Assembly: GCF_900187975.1 (NCBI RefSeq)
Contig: NZ_FZPC01000037.1
Span: 1 to 57,830 of the forward strand
Source: Pseudomonas delhiensis
GTDB taxonomy: Bacteria > Pseudomonadota > Gammaproteobacteria > Pseudomonadales > Pseudomonadaceae
Direction of reading: 5' to 3'
DNA length: 57,830 bases
Below the pieces are notes generated by a model, which did no database searches, was not told the origin of the DNA, and worked only from the letters and a program-made list of their open reading frames with translations. A program made the translations under genes and the position numbers. Shown in pieces: positions 36,852 through 48,885 of this stretch. The stretch's first letter is position 1. Each line of letters starts with the position of its first letter.

Positions 36852-38211
36852 TCCGTTCGGCCTCTTCGGCCAGTCCATCCGCGGCTACTTCCGCGGCAGC
36901 GAGGACCTTTCCGGGCAGCCGTTGCCGGAAGTCAGCAAGGCCCTGGTGGAAGACGCCCCGCGGGTGGTGCGCCTGACCATCTGGACGCTGGTCGGCTTCG
37001 CCCTGTTCCTCGGCCTGTGGGCGCACTTCGCCGAGATAGACGAGGTGACCCGCGGCGAAGGCAAGGCGATTCCCTCGTCCAAGGTGCAGAAGATCCAGAA
37101 CCTGGAGGGCGGCATCGTCTCGCAGATATTCGTCCACGAGGGCCAGGTGGTGCAGGCCGGCGAGTCGCTGATGCGCCTGGACCCGACGCGCTTCGAATCC
37201 AACGTCGGCGAGACCGAGGCCGACCGCCTGGCCATGTTCCTGCGCGTGGAGCGCCTGTCCGCCGAGGTGGAGGACCGCGAGCTGCGCATCCCCGACGACG
37301 TCCGCGCCAAGGTCCCGGGCCAGGCCGGCAGCGAGGAGGCGCTGTTCCACAGCCGCCAGCAGCAGCTCAAGGACGAGGTCGCCGGCCTGGAGCAGCAGCT
37401 GGTACAGAAGCAGCAGGAGCTGCGCGAGTTCGTCTCCAAGCAGGCGCAGTACCGCAACAGCCTGGAGCTGCTGCGCCAGGAAATCGCCATGTCCGCGCCG
37501 CTGGTGGGGCAGGGCGCCATGTCCCAGGTAGAGCTGCTGCGCCTCAAACGCGCCGAGGTGGAGAACCGCGGCCAGCTGGACGCCACCAGCCTGGCCATTC
37601 CCCGCGCCGAGGCGGCGATCAAGGAAGTCGAGCGCAAGGTCGCCGAGACCCGCTCGCGCTTCCGCAGCGACGCGCTCAAGGAACTCAACGAGGCGCGCAC
37701 CGACCTGAGCAAGGCCGAGGCCACCGGCAAGGCCCTGGAGGACAGGGTCAACCGCACCCTGGTCACCTCGCCGGTGCGCGGCATCGTCAAGCAGCTGCTG
37801 GTCAACACCATCGGCGGGGTGATCCAGCCAGGCAGCGACCTGGTGGAAATCGTCCCGCTGGACGACACCCTGCTGGTGGAGGCGCGCATCCGCCCGCAGG
37901 ACATCGCCTTCCTGCACCCCGGGCAGAAGGCCATGGTCAAGTTCACCGCCTACGACTACACCATCTACGGCGGGCTGCCGGCGGAGCTGGAGCAGATAGG
38001 CGCCGACACCGTCACCGACGAGGACGGCAACAGCTTCTACCTGATCAAGCTGCGTACCCGCAAAAGCCACCTGGGCAGCGACGAGAAACCGCTGCTGATC
38101 ATCCCCGGCATGATCGCCAGCGTGGACATCATGACCGGCAAGAAGAGCATCCTCAGCTACCTGCTCAAGCCCATCCTGCGGGCGCGGGCGGAGGCTTTGC
38201 GAGAGCGTTGA
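36841..38211 (+). CDS. lapC: LapC, HlyD-family membrane fusion protein
   Basis: 456 residues from GTG 36841, overlapping lapB. One inner-membrane helix near 42-60 (LTIWTLVGFALFLGLWAHF), a lipoyl-like hairpin (GKAIPSSKVQKIQNLEGGIV), a long coiled coil (about 100-300) and a C-terminal beta domain (SPVRGIVKQLLVNTIGGVI; PGMIASVDIMTGKKSIL). This is the standard HlyD adaptor that links the ABC transporter to the TolC-like channel. With lapE and lapB it completes the exporter of the adhesin encoded divergently. Confidence 0.95.
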   Translation: MSLNPFGLFGQSIRGYFRGSEDLSGQPLPEVSKALVEDAPRVVRLTIWTLVGFALFLGLWAHFAEIDEVTRGEGKAIPSSKVQKIQNLEGGIVSQIFVHEGQVVQAGESLMRLDPTRFESNVGETEADRLAMFLRVERLSAEVEDRELRIPDDVRAKVPGQAGSEEALFHSRQQQLKDEVAGLEQQLVQKQQELREFVSKQAQYRNSLELLRQEIAMSAPLVGQGAMSQVELLRLKRAEVENRGQLDATSLAIPRAEAAIKEVERKVAETRSRFRSDALKELNEARTDLSKAEATGKALEDRVNRTLVTSPVRGIVKQLLVNTIGGVIQPGSDLVEIVPLDDTLLVEARIRPQDIAFLHPGQKAMVKFTAYDYTIYGGLPAELEQIGADTVTDEDGNSFYLIKLRTRKSHLGSDEKPLLIIPGMIASVDIMTGKKSILSYLLKPILRARAEALRER

Positions 38212-38247
38212 GGCGTGCCACCGGGGCGTCCGGCGCGGCCGATGCCA

Positions 38248-38430
38248 ATCGCGGACGGAGTCCGCTCCGACCGTGCTTCCCGGAACCGTAGGAGCAACTG
38301 TCTTCTGGGCTCCGTCGTTCGCGGGAGTGACTGGATCGAAATTCGCGTCTCCCATCTTGCCCCATTGTAGGAGCGGGCCCTGCCCGCGAATCGCGCGCAG
38401 GGCGCGCTCCTACAGGTGGGACAGCGGTGG
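38248..38430 (-). repeat. inverted repeat, right copy, flanking lapA-lapEBC
   Basis: Reverse complement of 19676-19861, shortened by a few bases. It occupies most of the 363-base gap between lapC and the YbaK-like gene. The outer part carries the GTAGGAGCG...CGCTCCTAC palindrome. Confidence 0.85.
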
Positions 38431-38459
38431 CGGCGTAGGACTCTATCCGCGATCGGCGG

Positions 38460-38478
38460 ATAACCCCTTCGGGGTTAT
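38460..38478 (-). terminator. hairpin after the YbaK-like gene
   Basis: ATAACCCC and GGGGTTAT pair around a TTC loop. It lies about 100 bases beyond the stop of the minus-strand YbaK-like gene, with no clear U run, so it may be a weak terminator or part of a dispersed Pseudomonas repeat. Confidence 0.4.
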
Positions 38479-38574
38479 TCGCCCTACGGGTGCCATCGAT
38501 AGAATTTGCCGGCGGTTATGGTGTATCGGGTGCTCTTCGAATTCCTCCCGCCCCTTCAATAATCCCGCATGCCC

Positions 38575-39042
38575 TCAGGCCGGTTCCTGGCAGACGTCCA
38601 CCCAGTCGGCCTCGACCAGGCTGGCCAGGCGTTCCGGGGCGATGCGCACGGCGCTGTGCAGGGCGCCGGCCGCCGGCAGCACCTCGTCGAAGGCGCGCAG
38701 CGACACGTCGCAGTACACCGGCAGCGGGCTGGCCAGGCCGAAGGGGCAGACGCCGCCCACCGGGTGGCCGGTCAGTTCCACCACTTCCTCGGCGCCGAGC
38801 ATCTTCGCCTTGCCGCCCAGGGCTTCCTTGAGCTTGCGGTTGTCCAGGCGGGCGTCGCCGCGGGCGACCACCAGCACGGTGCGCTCGCCCACCCGCAGGG
38901 ATAGCGTCTTGGCGATGCGCCCCGGTTCCACGCCGTAGGCCTCGGCGGCCAGGGCAACGGTGGCGGTGCTGGTGTCCAGCTCGATGATGGCGATGTCGGG
39001 GGCCTTCTCGGCGAAGAAGGCGCGGACCGATTCCAGGCTCAT
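38575..39042 (-). CDS. YbaK/ProX-like aminoacyl-tRNA deacylase
   Basis: A 155-residue single-domain protein of the YbaK/EbsC family: EPGRIAKTLSLRVGERTVLVV, DARLDNRKLKEALGGKAKML, and the GHPVGGVCPFGL loop typical of the substrate pocket. Members remove wrongly attached amino acids from tRNA, such as Cys or Ala from tRNA-Pro. The conserved Lys in AKTL matches the catalytic lysine of the family. It stands alone, convergent with lapC across the repeat-filled gap. Confidence 0.87.
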   Translation of the reverse strand: MSLESVRAFFAEKAPDIAIIELDTSTATVALAAEAYGVEPGRIAKTLSLRVGERTVLVVARGDARLDNRKLKEALGGKAKMLGAEEVVELTGHPVGGVCPFGLASPLPVYCDVSLRAFDEVLPAAGALHSAVRIAPERLASLVEADWVDVCQEPA

Positions 39043-39328
39043 GCAGGGGCTCCTTGCTCGGGGATTTCTCGGGAACGGGCCAATCTAGGGCCTGGGGCGG
39101 CGGGCGTCCAGCCTGGCGAGCGGCGATCCCGTGGCGCCGGCCACCGGGTGCATTCGTCGCGCCGGCTTGTACCCTCGCGCTCCCTGTCTATCGTTCTTCC
39201 TGCCATTGCCGCCCCGACGGTGCCGACGAACGGTCGGCGCCGCTGTCGATTGCGCCACCCGCGCATCGACTAACCGGCAGAGCGGGGGCAGTGGGCCCGC
39301 TCGACTTCATGAGAAGAGGAGAACCACC

Positions 39329-39754
39329 ATGCGCTTCATGGCGATAGTCAAGGCCACCGCCGACTCCGAGGCCGGCGTCATGCCCTCCGAGGAACTGCTG
39401 GCGGCCATGGGCAAGTTCAACGAGGAACTGGTGGCCGCCGGGGTGATGCTCGCCGGCGAGGGCCTGCAGCCCAGCGCCAAGGGCGCCCGGGTGCGCTTCG
39501 ACGGTGCCTCGCGCACGGTCATCGACGGCCCCTTCGCCGAGACCCGCGAGCTGATCGCCGGCTTCTGGCTGCTGCAGTGCGACTCGCTGCAGGAATGCGT
39601 CGACTGGATCAAGCGCTGCCCCAGTCCCTTCGACGGCCCGTCGGAGATCGAGATCCGCCAGGTCTTCGAGGCCGAGGATTTCGGCGACGAATTCACCCCG
39701 GAACTGCGCGAACAGGAAGAACGCCTGCGCGCCCGCATCGCCGGCAAAGACTGA
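39329..39754 (+). CDS. YciI-family protein (DGPF domain)
   Basis: 141 residues from ATG 39329, with GAGGAG about 8 bases upstream; the frame continues upstream without support. It starts RFMAIVKATADSEAGVMPS and has VIDGPFAETRELIAGFWLLQ, the DGPF motif of the YciI/PhnB-associated family. Such small dimeric proteins often lie beside VOC-fold or sigma-factor genes, and their chemistry is mostly unknown. The next gene, a VOC-family protein, begins 18 bases later, so the two form an operon. Confidence 0.88.
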   Translation: MRFMAIVKATADSEAGVMPSEELLAAMGKFNEELVAAGVMLAGEGLQPSAKGARVRFDGASRTVIDGPFAETRELIAGFWLLQCDSLQECVDWIKRCPSPFDGPSEIEIRQVFEAEDFGDEFTPELREQEERLRARIAGKD

Positions 39755-39772
39755 GCCGGCAGGAGACTCCAG

Positions 39773-40186
39773 ATGAAAATCCAGGCCTACCTGATCTTCG
39801 ATGGCAACTGCGAGGAAGCCTTCAACCGCTACGCCCAGGTGCTCGGCGGCAAGCTGCCGATGCTGATGCGCTTCAAGGACGCCCCGGACATGGGGCAGAT
39901 TCCGCCGGATGCCGCCGACCGCGTGATGCACGTGCGCCTGGAGGTGGGCGACCAGGTGCTGATGGGCTCGGACAACTGCCCGCCGATGCCCTACGAGGGC
40001 ACCAAGGGCGTGTCCGTTTCCCTGCAGGTGGACAGCAAGGCCGAGGCCAGGCGCATCTACGACGCCCTGAGCGAGGGCGGCCAGGTCACCATGGAGCTGC
40101 AGCAGACCTTCTGGGCCGCCGCCTTCGCCATGTTCACCGACCGCTTCGGGGTGCCCTGGATGGTCAACTGCGAGCAGGATCGCTGA
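39773..40186 (+). CDS. VOC-superfamily (PhnB-like glyoxalase fold) protein
   Basis: 137 residues: IQAYLIFDGNCEEAFNRYAQVLGG is the first beta-alpha-beta unit, and ELQQTFWAAAFAMFTDRFGVPWMVN closes the second, the usual layout of PhnB-like VOC proteins. In this family metal ligands are often lost; only part of the typical His/Glu set is apparent. Substrate unknown. Cotranscribed with the YciI-like gene, and followed by a hairpin terminator. Confidence 0.88.
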   Translation: MKIQAYLIFDGNCEEAFNRYAQVLGGKLPMLMRFKDAPDMGQIPPDAADRVMHVRLEVGDQVLMGSDNCPPMPYEGTKGVSVSLQVDSKAEARRIYDALSEGGQVTMELQQTFWAAAFAMFTDRFGVPWMVNCEQDR

Positions 40187-40209
40187 CTGCGGATGCTCCC
40201 GGGGCGTAG

Positions 40210-40236
40210 GGCGTATGACGCTCCGCGTCATACGCC
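40210..40236 (+). terminator. terminator-like hairpin after the VOC gene
   Basis: GGCGTATGACGC pairs perfectly with GCGTCATACGCC around a TCC loop and is followed by GTTT. A 12-base stem 24 bases past the stop codon makes it a good candidate terminator, although the T run is short. Similar GTAGGGCG... elements are repeated elsewhere in the window. Confidence 0.55.
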
Positions 40237-40358
40237 GTTTGGCCTTGGTTTCAGGCGGCGCCGAATTCGGCCTTGGCGCCACCGGTGATCGCGGTGAATC
40301 GGCGTACAACCGCGAACGGTCGTACGCCCTGCGCCCAGGCATCCATGGCGGTAGAAGT

Positions 40359-40392
40359 GTTCGATAACCGCACCGATAGTCGATAATCGCAT
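40359..40392 (+). promoter_or_regulatory. tandem PcaR-type operator upstream of pcaI
   Basis: GTTCGATAACCGCAC at 40359-40373 and AGTCGATAATCGCAT at 40378-40392 closely match the 15-base PcaR/IclR-type site GTTCGATAATCGCAC described for pca promoters of P. putida. The repeats begin 19 bases apart, about 80-110 bases before the pcaI ATG. PcaR normally activates these genes with 3-oxoadipate. The pcaR gene is not in the window. Confidence 0.75.
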
Positions 40393-40470
40393 TGTTTGGT
40401 CCCGGTGGCCGGCGCTACTGTCTTGCCCATCGGCATCCCCGGATGCCCTGGACCCAAGACGAGACCGACA

Positions 40471-41319
40471 ATGGCTGAACTCCTGACCCTGCGCGAAGCG
40501 GTCGAGCGTTTCGTGAACGACGGCGATACCGTCGCCCTCGAAGGCTTCACCCACCTGATCCCCACCGCCGCTTCCCACGAACTCATCCGCCAGGGCAAGA
40601 AAGACCTGCACCTGGTGCGCATGACCCCCGACCTGGTCTACGACCTGCTGATCGGCGCCGGCTGCGCGCGCAAGCTGACCTTCTCCTGGGGCGGCAACCC
40701 CGGCGTGGGCTCGCTGCACCGCCTGCGCGACGCGGTGGAGAAGGGCTGGCCGCGGGCGCTGGAGATCGACGAGCACAGCCACGCCGACCTGGCCAACGCC
40801 TACGTGGCCGGCGCCTCGGGCCTGCCGTTCGCGGTGCTGCGCGCCTACGCCGGCTCCGACCTGCCGAAGGTCAACCCGAACATCAAGTTCATCGAGTGCC
40901 CCTTCACCGGCGAGCAACTGGCCGCCGTGCCCTCGGTGCGCCCGGACGTCACCGTGATCCACGCGCAGAAGGCCGACCGCAAGGGCAACGTGCTGCTGTG
41001 GGGCATCCTCGGCGTGCAGAAGGAGGCCGCCCTGGCCGCCAGGCGCTGCATCGTCACCGTGGAAGAGATCGTTGACGACCTGAACGCGCCGATGAACGCC
41101 TGCGTGCTGCCGACCTGGGCGCTGTCCGCCGTCTGTCACGTGCCCGGCGGCGCGCACCCGTCCTACGCCCATGGCTACTACGAGCGCGACAACCGCTTCT
41201 ACCAGGCCTGGGACCCGATCGCCCGCGACCGCGAGAGCTTCACCGCCTGGATCGACACCTACATCCGCGGCACCCAGGATTTCAGCGAGTTCCAAGCCAA
41301 GATCGCGGAGGGCAAATGA
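40471..41319 (+). CDS. pcaI: 3-oxoadipate CoA-transferase, subunit A
   Basis: 282 residues from ATG 40471. It starts LTLREAVERFVNDGDTVALEGF and contains GAGCARKLTFSWGGNPGVGS, a CoA-transferase family I alpha-subunit fold. With PcaJ it moves CoA from succinyl-CoA to 3-oxoadipate, the first of the last two steps of the protocatechuate/catechol pathway. It lies behind the PcaR-type operator and overlaps pcaJ by 4 bases. The roughly 280-residue form is the type found in several Pseudomonas beside a matched 260-residue beta subunit. Confidence 0.93.
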   Translation: MAELLTLREAVERFVNDGDTVALEGFTHLIPTAASHELIRQGKKDLHLVRMTPDLVYDLLIGAGCARKLTFSWGGNPGVGSLHRLRDAVEKGWPRALEIDEHSHADLANAYVAGASGLPFAVLRAYAGSDLPKVNPNIKFIECPFTGEQLAAVPSVRPDVTVIHAQKADRKGNVLLWGILGVQKEAALAARRCIVTVEEIVDDLNAPMNACVLPTWALSAVCHVPGGAHPSYAHGYYERDNRFYQAWDPIARDRESFTAWIDTYIRGTQDFSEFQAKIAEGK

Positions 41320-42097
41320 TGAGCGCCTACAGCACCAATGAAATGATGACCGTGGCCGCCGCCCGCCGCCTGAAGAACGGCGCGGTCTGCTTCGTCGGCA
41401 TCGGCCTGCCGTCCAAGGCCGCCAACCTCGCGCGCCTGACCTCCTCGCCGGACGTGGTGCTGATCTACGAATCCGGCCCCATCGGCGCCAAGCCCAGCGT
41501 GCTGCCGCTGTCCATCGGCGACGGCGAACTGGCCGAGACCGCCGACACCGTGGTGCCCACCGGCGAGATCTTCCGCTACTGGCTGCAGGGCGGGCGCATC
41601 GACGTCGGCTTCCTCGGCGCCGCCCAGGTCGACCGCTTCGGCAACATCAACACCACCGTCATCGGCGACTACAACTCGCCGAAAGTGCGCCTGCCCGGCG
41701 CCGGTGGCGCCCCGGAAATCGCCGGTTCCGCCAAGGAAGTGCTGATCATCCTCAAGCAGTCGCACCGCACCTTCGTCGACAAGTTGGCCTTCATCACCTC
41801 GGTCGGCCATGGCGAGGGCGGCGACCACCGCAAGCAGCTCGGCCTGCCCGGCAAGGGCCCGGTGGCGATCATCACCGACCTGTGCATCATGGAGCCGGAA
41901 GCCGGCACCCACGAATTCATCGTCACCGCCCTGCACCCGGGCGTGACCCGCGAGCAGGTGGTGGAGAACACCGGCTGGGCCATCCGCTTCGCCGAGCAGG
42001 TCGCCGAGACCGTGGCCCCCACCGAGGTGGAGCTGGAAGCCCTGCGCGCCCTCGAAGCCCGCACCGCGGCCGCCCACGGCCAGCAAGGGGGTGAGGA

Positions 42098-42101
<4 letters not shown>
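41316..42101 (+). CDS. pcaJ: 3-oxoadipate CoA-transferase, subunit B
   Basis: A 261-residue beta subunit. The catalytic Glu lies in LIYESGPIG, and [20 protein letters not shown] is characteristic of the family. It acts with PcaI. ATG 41316 overlaps the pcaI stop (ATGATG; ATG 41319 is also possible). It overlaps pcaF by 4 bases, so the three subunits are translated as a unit. Confidence 0.93.
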
Positions 42102-43303
<1,202 letters not shown>

Positions 43304-43313
43304 GGCTGTCTAT

Positions 43314-43339
43314 TGGTTTCCCGCGTTCGCGGGAAACCA
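43314..43339 (+). terminator. perfect palindrome between pcaF and pcaD
   Basis: TGGTTTCCCGCG and its exact complement CGCGGGAAACCA are separated by two bases. It lies 10 bases past the pcaF stop and about 70 before pcaD. There is no T run, so it may attenuate or protect the upstream message rather than end it fully. Confidence 0.5.
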
Positions 43340-43411
43340 GCGACTGAAGCTGCAATAATCCCGGCGCCCGCATTCCAGCGGGCGCCGCTCATGAATGAAC
43401 GGGAGTTTCCG

Positions 43412-44200
43412 ATGCCTACCGTCAAACTCGCCGACGGCGACCTGAACTACCTCCTCGAAGGCCCGGCCGGCGCGCCGGTGCTGGTGCTGTCCAACTCCCT
43501 GGGCACCGACCTGCACATGTGGGACGCACAAGTGCCGGCCTTCACCCGACACTTCCAGCTGCTGCGCTACGACACCCGCGGCCACGGCGCCTCGCTGGTC
43601 ACCCCCGGCCCCTACAGCATCGAGCAGAACGGCCGCGACCTGCTGGCCCTGCTGGATGCCCTGGGCATCGCCAAGGCCAGCTTCTGCGGCCTGTCCATGG
43701 GCGGCCTGATCGGCCAGTGGCTGGCGATCAACGCCCCCGGACGCATCGAGCGCCTGGTGCTGTGCAACACCGCCGCCAAGATCGGCACCCCGGAAGTCTG
43801 GAACCCGCGCATCGACACCGTGCTCTCCGGCGGCGCCCAGGCCATGCGCGACCTGCGCGACGCCTCCATCTCGCGCTGGTTCACCGCCGACTTCGCCGAG
43901 GCCCAGCCGGCCAAGGTCGAGCCCATAGTGGCCATGCTGGCGCAAACCTCGCCCGAGGGCTACGCAGCCAACTGCGCCGCCGTGCGCGACGCCGACTTCC
44001 GCGAGCAACTGGGTGCCATCCGCGCACCGACGCTGATCGTCTGCGGCAGCGGCGACCCGGTGACCACCACCGAGCATGGCCGCTTCCTGCAGGAACATAT
44101 CCAGGGCGCCGAACTGGTGGAATTCCACGCCGCGCACCTGTCCAACGTCCAGGCCGGCGAAGCCTTCAGCGACAAGGTGCTGGCTTTCCTGCGTGCTTGA
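43412..44200 (+). CDS. pcaD: 3-oxoadipate enol-lactone hydrolase
   Basis: 262 residues from ATG 43412, chosen over the in-frame ATG 43391 because GGGAG sits 6 bases upstream. It is an alpha/beta hydrolase: oxyanion region LSNSLGTDLHMW, nucleophile Ser in GLSMGG, acid Asp in CGSGDPV and catalytic His in HAAHLSN. It opens the enol-lactone to 3-oxoadipate, the step feeding pcaIJF. The palindrome upstream suggests expression partly separate from pcaF. pcaB, pcaC and pcaT, which often accompany it, are absent here. Confidence 0.93.
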   Translation: MPTVKLADGDLNYLLEGPAGAPVLVLSNSLGTDLHMWDAQVPAFTRHFQLLRYDTRGHGASLVTPGPYSIEQNGRDLLALLDALGIAKASFCGLSMGGLIGQWLAINAPGRIERLVLCNTAAKIGTPEVWNPRIDTVLSGGAQAMRDLRDASISRWFTADFAEAQPAKVEPIVAMLAQTSPEGYAANCAAVRDADFREQLGAIRAPTLIVCGSGDPVTTTEHGRFLQEHIQGAELVEFHAAHLSNVQAGEAFSDKVLAFLRA

Positions 44201-44201
44201 T

Positions 44202-44413
44202 GCGCCTTGCTGGCGCAATCGCGGATAAATCCGCTCCTACGGGGAGCAGCCGCGGTATGTCCATGTAGGAGCGCGCCCTGCGCGCGAATCGCGGGCAGGG
44301 CCCGCTCCTACAGGTCGACGCCAAGCTTCCCGTTCGCTCCGAACGGCCCCCTCTCACAGAGGCGAGGGCTGGAGGTCAGGTGCAATCGCGGATAAATCCG
44401 CTCCTACAGGTTG
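44202..44413. repeat. REP-like palindromes between pcaD and aacS
   Basis: The gap 44201-44530 between convergent genes has no gene. It contains ATCGCGGATAAATCCGCTCCTAC twice (about 44218-44240 and 44386-44408) and GTAGGAGCGCGCCCTGCGCGCGAATCGCGGGCAGGGCCCGCTCCTAC at about 44266-44312, followed by a CCCCTCTCC/GGAGAGG stretch near 44450. The central element is the same one found inside the large inverted repeats. Confidence 0.75.
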
Positions 44414-44530
44414 ACGCCGAACTTCCCGTGCGCGCAGAACAACCCCCTCTCCCTCTGGGAGAGGACTGGGGTGAGGGAGCGGAATCCCCCGAAACTCACC
44501 AGCCCCGGCCAACACCGTCGATTGCCCGCC

Positions 44531-46483
<1,953 letters not shown>

Positions 46484-46594
46484 CGGGGCGTCCGTCCATC
46501 CACTTCTTGTCCTGCCAGTGTGGCACGGGATGGCGGCGGCTTCAGCCCATCGATGAATGGGCGGGGGACGGGCCCCCGCCAGAGGTGGCGGTGC

Positions 46595-47365
46595 CTACTG
46601 CGCGACCCAGCCGCCGTCCATGTTCCAGGCGGCGCCCCGCACCTGGGCGGCGGCCTCGCTGCAGAGGAACAGGGCCAGCTCGCCCAACTGGGCGGGGGTG
46701 ACGAACTCCAGCGACGGCTGCTTTTCCGCCAGCAGGTCGTGGCGCGCCTGCTCGGGGCTGGCGCCGGCGGCCACGCGGGCGTCGATCTGCTGCTGCACCA
46801 GCGGCGTCAGCACCCAGCCGGGGCAGATGGCGTTGCAGGTGATGGGCGTGGTGGCGGTTTCCAGGGCGACGCTCTTGGTCAGGCCGACCACCCCGTGCTT
46901 GGCGGCGACGTAGGCGCTCTTGCCGGCGGAGGCCACCAGGCCGTGGGTGGAGGCGATGTTGAGGATGCGCCCCCAGCCGCGCCGGCGCATGCCCGGCAGC
47001 GCCAGGCGGGTGGTGTGGAACACCGCCGACAGGTTGATGGCGATGATGGCGTTCCAGCGCTCCACCGGGAAGTCTTCCACGGCCTCCACGTGCTGGATGC
47101 CGGCGTTGTTCACCAGGATGTCCAGGGCGCCGAACTCGCGTTCGACGTAGGCGATCATCTCGGCGATCTGCGCCGGGTCGGCCATGTCCGCGGGGTGGTG
47201 GCCGACGCGGGTGCCGTGGCGGCCCAGTTCGGCCAGCGCGCCGGCAACGTCGCCGAAGCCGTTGATCACCACCTGGGCGCCGGCCGCGGCCAGGCGCTCG
47301 GCGATGCCCAGGCCGATGCCGCTGGTGGCGCCGGTGACCAGCGCGATCTTGCCTTTGAGGTTCAT
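46595..47365 (-). CDS. bdhA: D-3-hydroxybutyrate dehydrogenase
   Basis: A 256-residue short-chain dehydrogenase: NAD-binding TGATSGIGLGIAERL, NNAGIQHVEAVEDFP, catalytic Ser in NIASTHGLVAS, and YVAAKHG (YxxxK). The IQHVxxxxxFP and STHGLVAS features mark the 3-hydroxybutyrate group. It oxidises D-3-hydroxybutyrate to acetoacetate with NAD, feeding AacS. It is 55 bases after the permease gene on the same strand. Confidence 0.95.
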   Translation of the reverse strand: MNLKGKIALVTGATSGIGLGIAERLAAAGAQVVINGFGDVAGALAELGRHGTRVGHHPADMADPAQIAEMIAYVEREFGALDILVNNAGIQHVEAVEDFPVERWNAIIAINLSAVFHTTRLALPGMRRRGWGRILNIASTHGLVASAGKSAYVAAKHGVVGLTKSVALETATTPITCNAICPGWVLTPLVQQQIDARVAAGASPEQARHDLLAEKQPSLEFVTPAQLGELALFLCSEAAAQVRGAAWNMDGGWVAQ

Positions 47366-47420
47366 GGGTGTTTCTCCTGCCGGTGGCGGCCCGGAAAGGG
47401 CCGCCGGGTGATGCGTGGCG

Positions 47421-48812
47421 TCAGACGATGCCGGTTGCGTAGAAGGTAGCGATCACCGCGAATACCGCCAGGGTCTTGATCAGGGTGATGGCGAAGATGT
47501 CCTTGTAGGCCTCGCGGTGGGTCAGCCCGGTGACCGCCAGCAGGGTGATGACCGCGCCGTTGTGCGGCAGCGTGTCCATCCCGCCGCTGGCCATGGCGGC
47601 GACGCGGTGCAGGACCTCCAGGGGGATGTTGGCGGCGTGGGCGGCGGCGATGAACTGCTCGGACATGGCCGCCAGGGCGATGCTCATGCCGCCGGAGGCC
47701 GAGCCGGTGATGCCGGCCAGCGCGGTGACGGTGATGGCCTCGTTGACCAGCGGGTCGGGGATGCGCTTGAGCGTGTCGGCCAGCACCAGGAAGCCCGGCA
47801 GCGAGGCGATGACCGCGCCGAAGCCGTATTCCGAGGCGGTGTTCATCGCCGCCAGCAGGGCGCCGGAGACCGCGGTCTTGCTGCCCTCGGCCAGGCGGCT
47901 GCGGATCACCCGGTAGCTGCTGGCCAGCACCAGCAGGATGCCCAGCAGCAGCGCCGCCTGCACCGCCCAGATGCCGGTGAGCTTGCTCACGTCGCTGGCC
48001 ACCGGCGCGGCCATGCCGGCCAGCTGCAGGCTGTGGGTCTTGCCGTAGAGCTGCGGGATCCAGTGGGTGAACAGCAGGTTGGCCACGCCCACCAGCACCA
48101 GCGGCGACAGCGCCAGCAGCGGGTTGGGCAGGGCGATGTCGCTGGCGGTCTCCGGCTCGTTGCGCAGCTCGCGGCCATAGCCTTCGCCGGCGGCGTGGGC
48201 GCGGTTGGCCTGGCGGCGCAGGAACAGCATGCCCACGGCGAACACGAACAGGCTGCCGATCAGCCCCAGCCAGGGCGCCGCCCAGCCGTTGGTGCCGAAG
48301 AAGGCGGTGGGGATGATGTTCTGGATCTGCGGGGTGCCGGGCAGGGCGTCCATGGTGAAGCTGAAGGCGCCCAGGGCGATGGTCGCAGGGATCAGCCGCT
48401 TGGGGATGTCGCTCTGGCGGAACATCTCGGCGGCGAAGGGGTAGACCGCGAACACCACCACGAACAGCGACACGCCGCCGTAGGTGAGCAGGGCGCACAC
48501 CAGCACGATGACCAGCATCGCCTGGCGGGTGCCGAGCAGGCGGATGGCGGCCGCGACTATGGAGCGCGAGAAGCCCGACAGCTCGATGAGCTTGCCGAAC
48601 ACGGCGCCGAGCAGGAACACCGGGAAGTAGAGTTTGACGAAGCCGACCATCTTCTCCATGAACACGCCGGTGAAGGCCGGCGCCACCGCGGACGGGTCGG
48701 TGAAGAGCACGGCGAGCAGCGCCGCGATGGGGGCGAAGAGGATGACGCTGTAGCCGCGGTAGGCGGCCAGCATCAGCAGGGCTAGGGCGGCGAGGGCGAT
48801 GACCACGCTCAT
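47421..48812 (-). CDS. GntP-family permease, probable hydroxybutyrate transporter
   Basis: 463 residues from ATG 48812, which has AGGAGA 8 bases upstream; the longer frame to 48842 has no ribosome site. About a dozen hydrophobic helices are seen, with GntP-type features such as LTYGGVSLFVVVFAVYPFA, GTPQIQNIIPTAFFGT and LPHNGAVITLLAVTG. GntP members carry gluconate or other hydroxy acids. Between bdhA and a porin gene, it most probably imports 3-hydroxybutyrate and related acids across the inner membrane, as for P. aeruginosa PA2004; substrate is inferred. Confidence 0.9.
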   Translation of the reverse strand: MSVVIALAALALLMLAAYRGYSVILFAPIAALLAVLFTDPSAVAPAFTGVFMEKMVGFVKLYFPVFLLGAVFGKLIELSGFSRSIVAAAIRLLGTRQAMLVIVLVCALLTYGGVSLFVVVFAVYPFAAEMFRQSDIPKRLIPATIALGAFSFTMDALPGTPQIQNIIPTAFFGTNGWAAPWLGLIGSLFVFAVGMLFLRRQANRAHAAGEGYGRELRNEPETASDIALPNPLLALSPLVLVGVANLLFTHWIPQLYGKTHSLQLAGMAAPVASDVSKLTGIWAVQAALLLGILLVLASSYRVIRSRLAEGSKTAVSGALLAAMNTASEYGFGAVIASLPGFLVLADTLKRIPDPLVNEAITVTALAGITGSASGGMSIALAAMSEQFIAAAHAANIPLEVLHRVAAMASGGMDTLPHNGAVITLLAVTGLTHREAYKDIFAITLIKTLAVFAVIATFYATGIV

Positions 48813-48885
48813 GGGCAGTTCTCCTGGAGCCGCGCGGCGCATCGGCCGCGCGTGGTTCTTGTGGTGACGAGGGGAAGGCCGGCGC

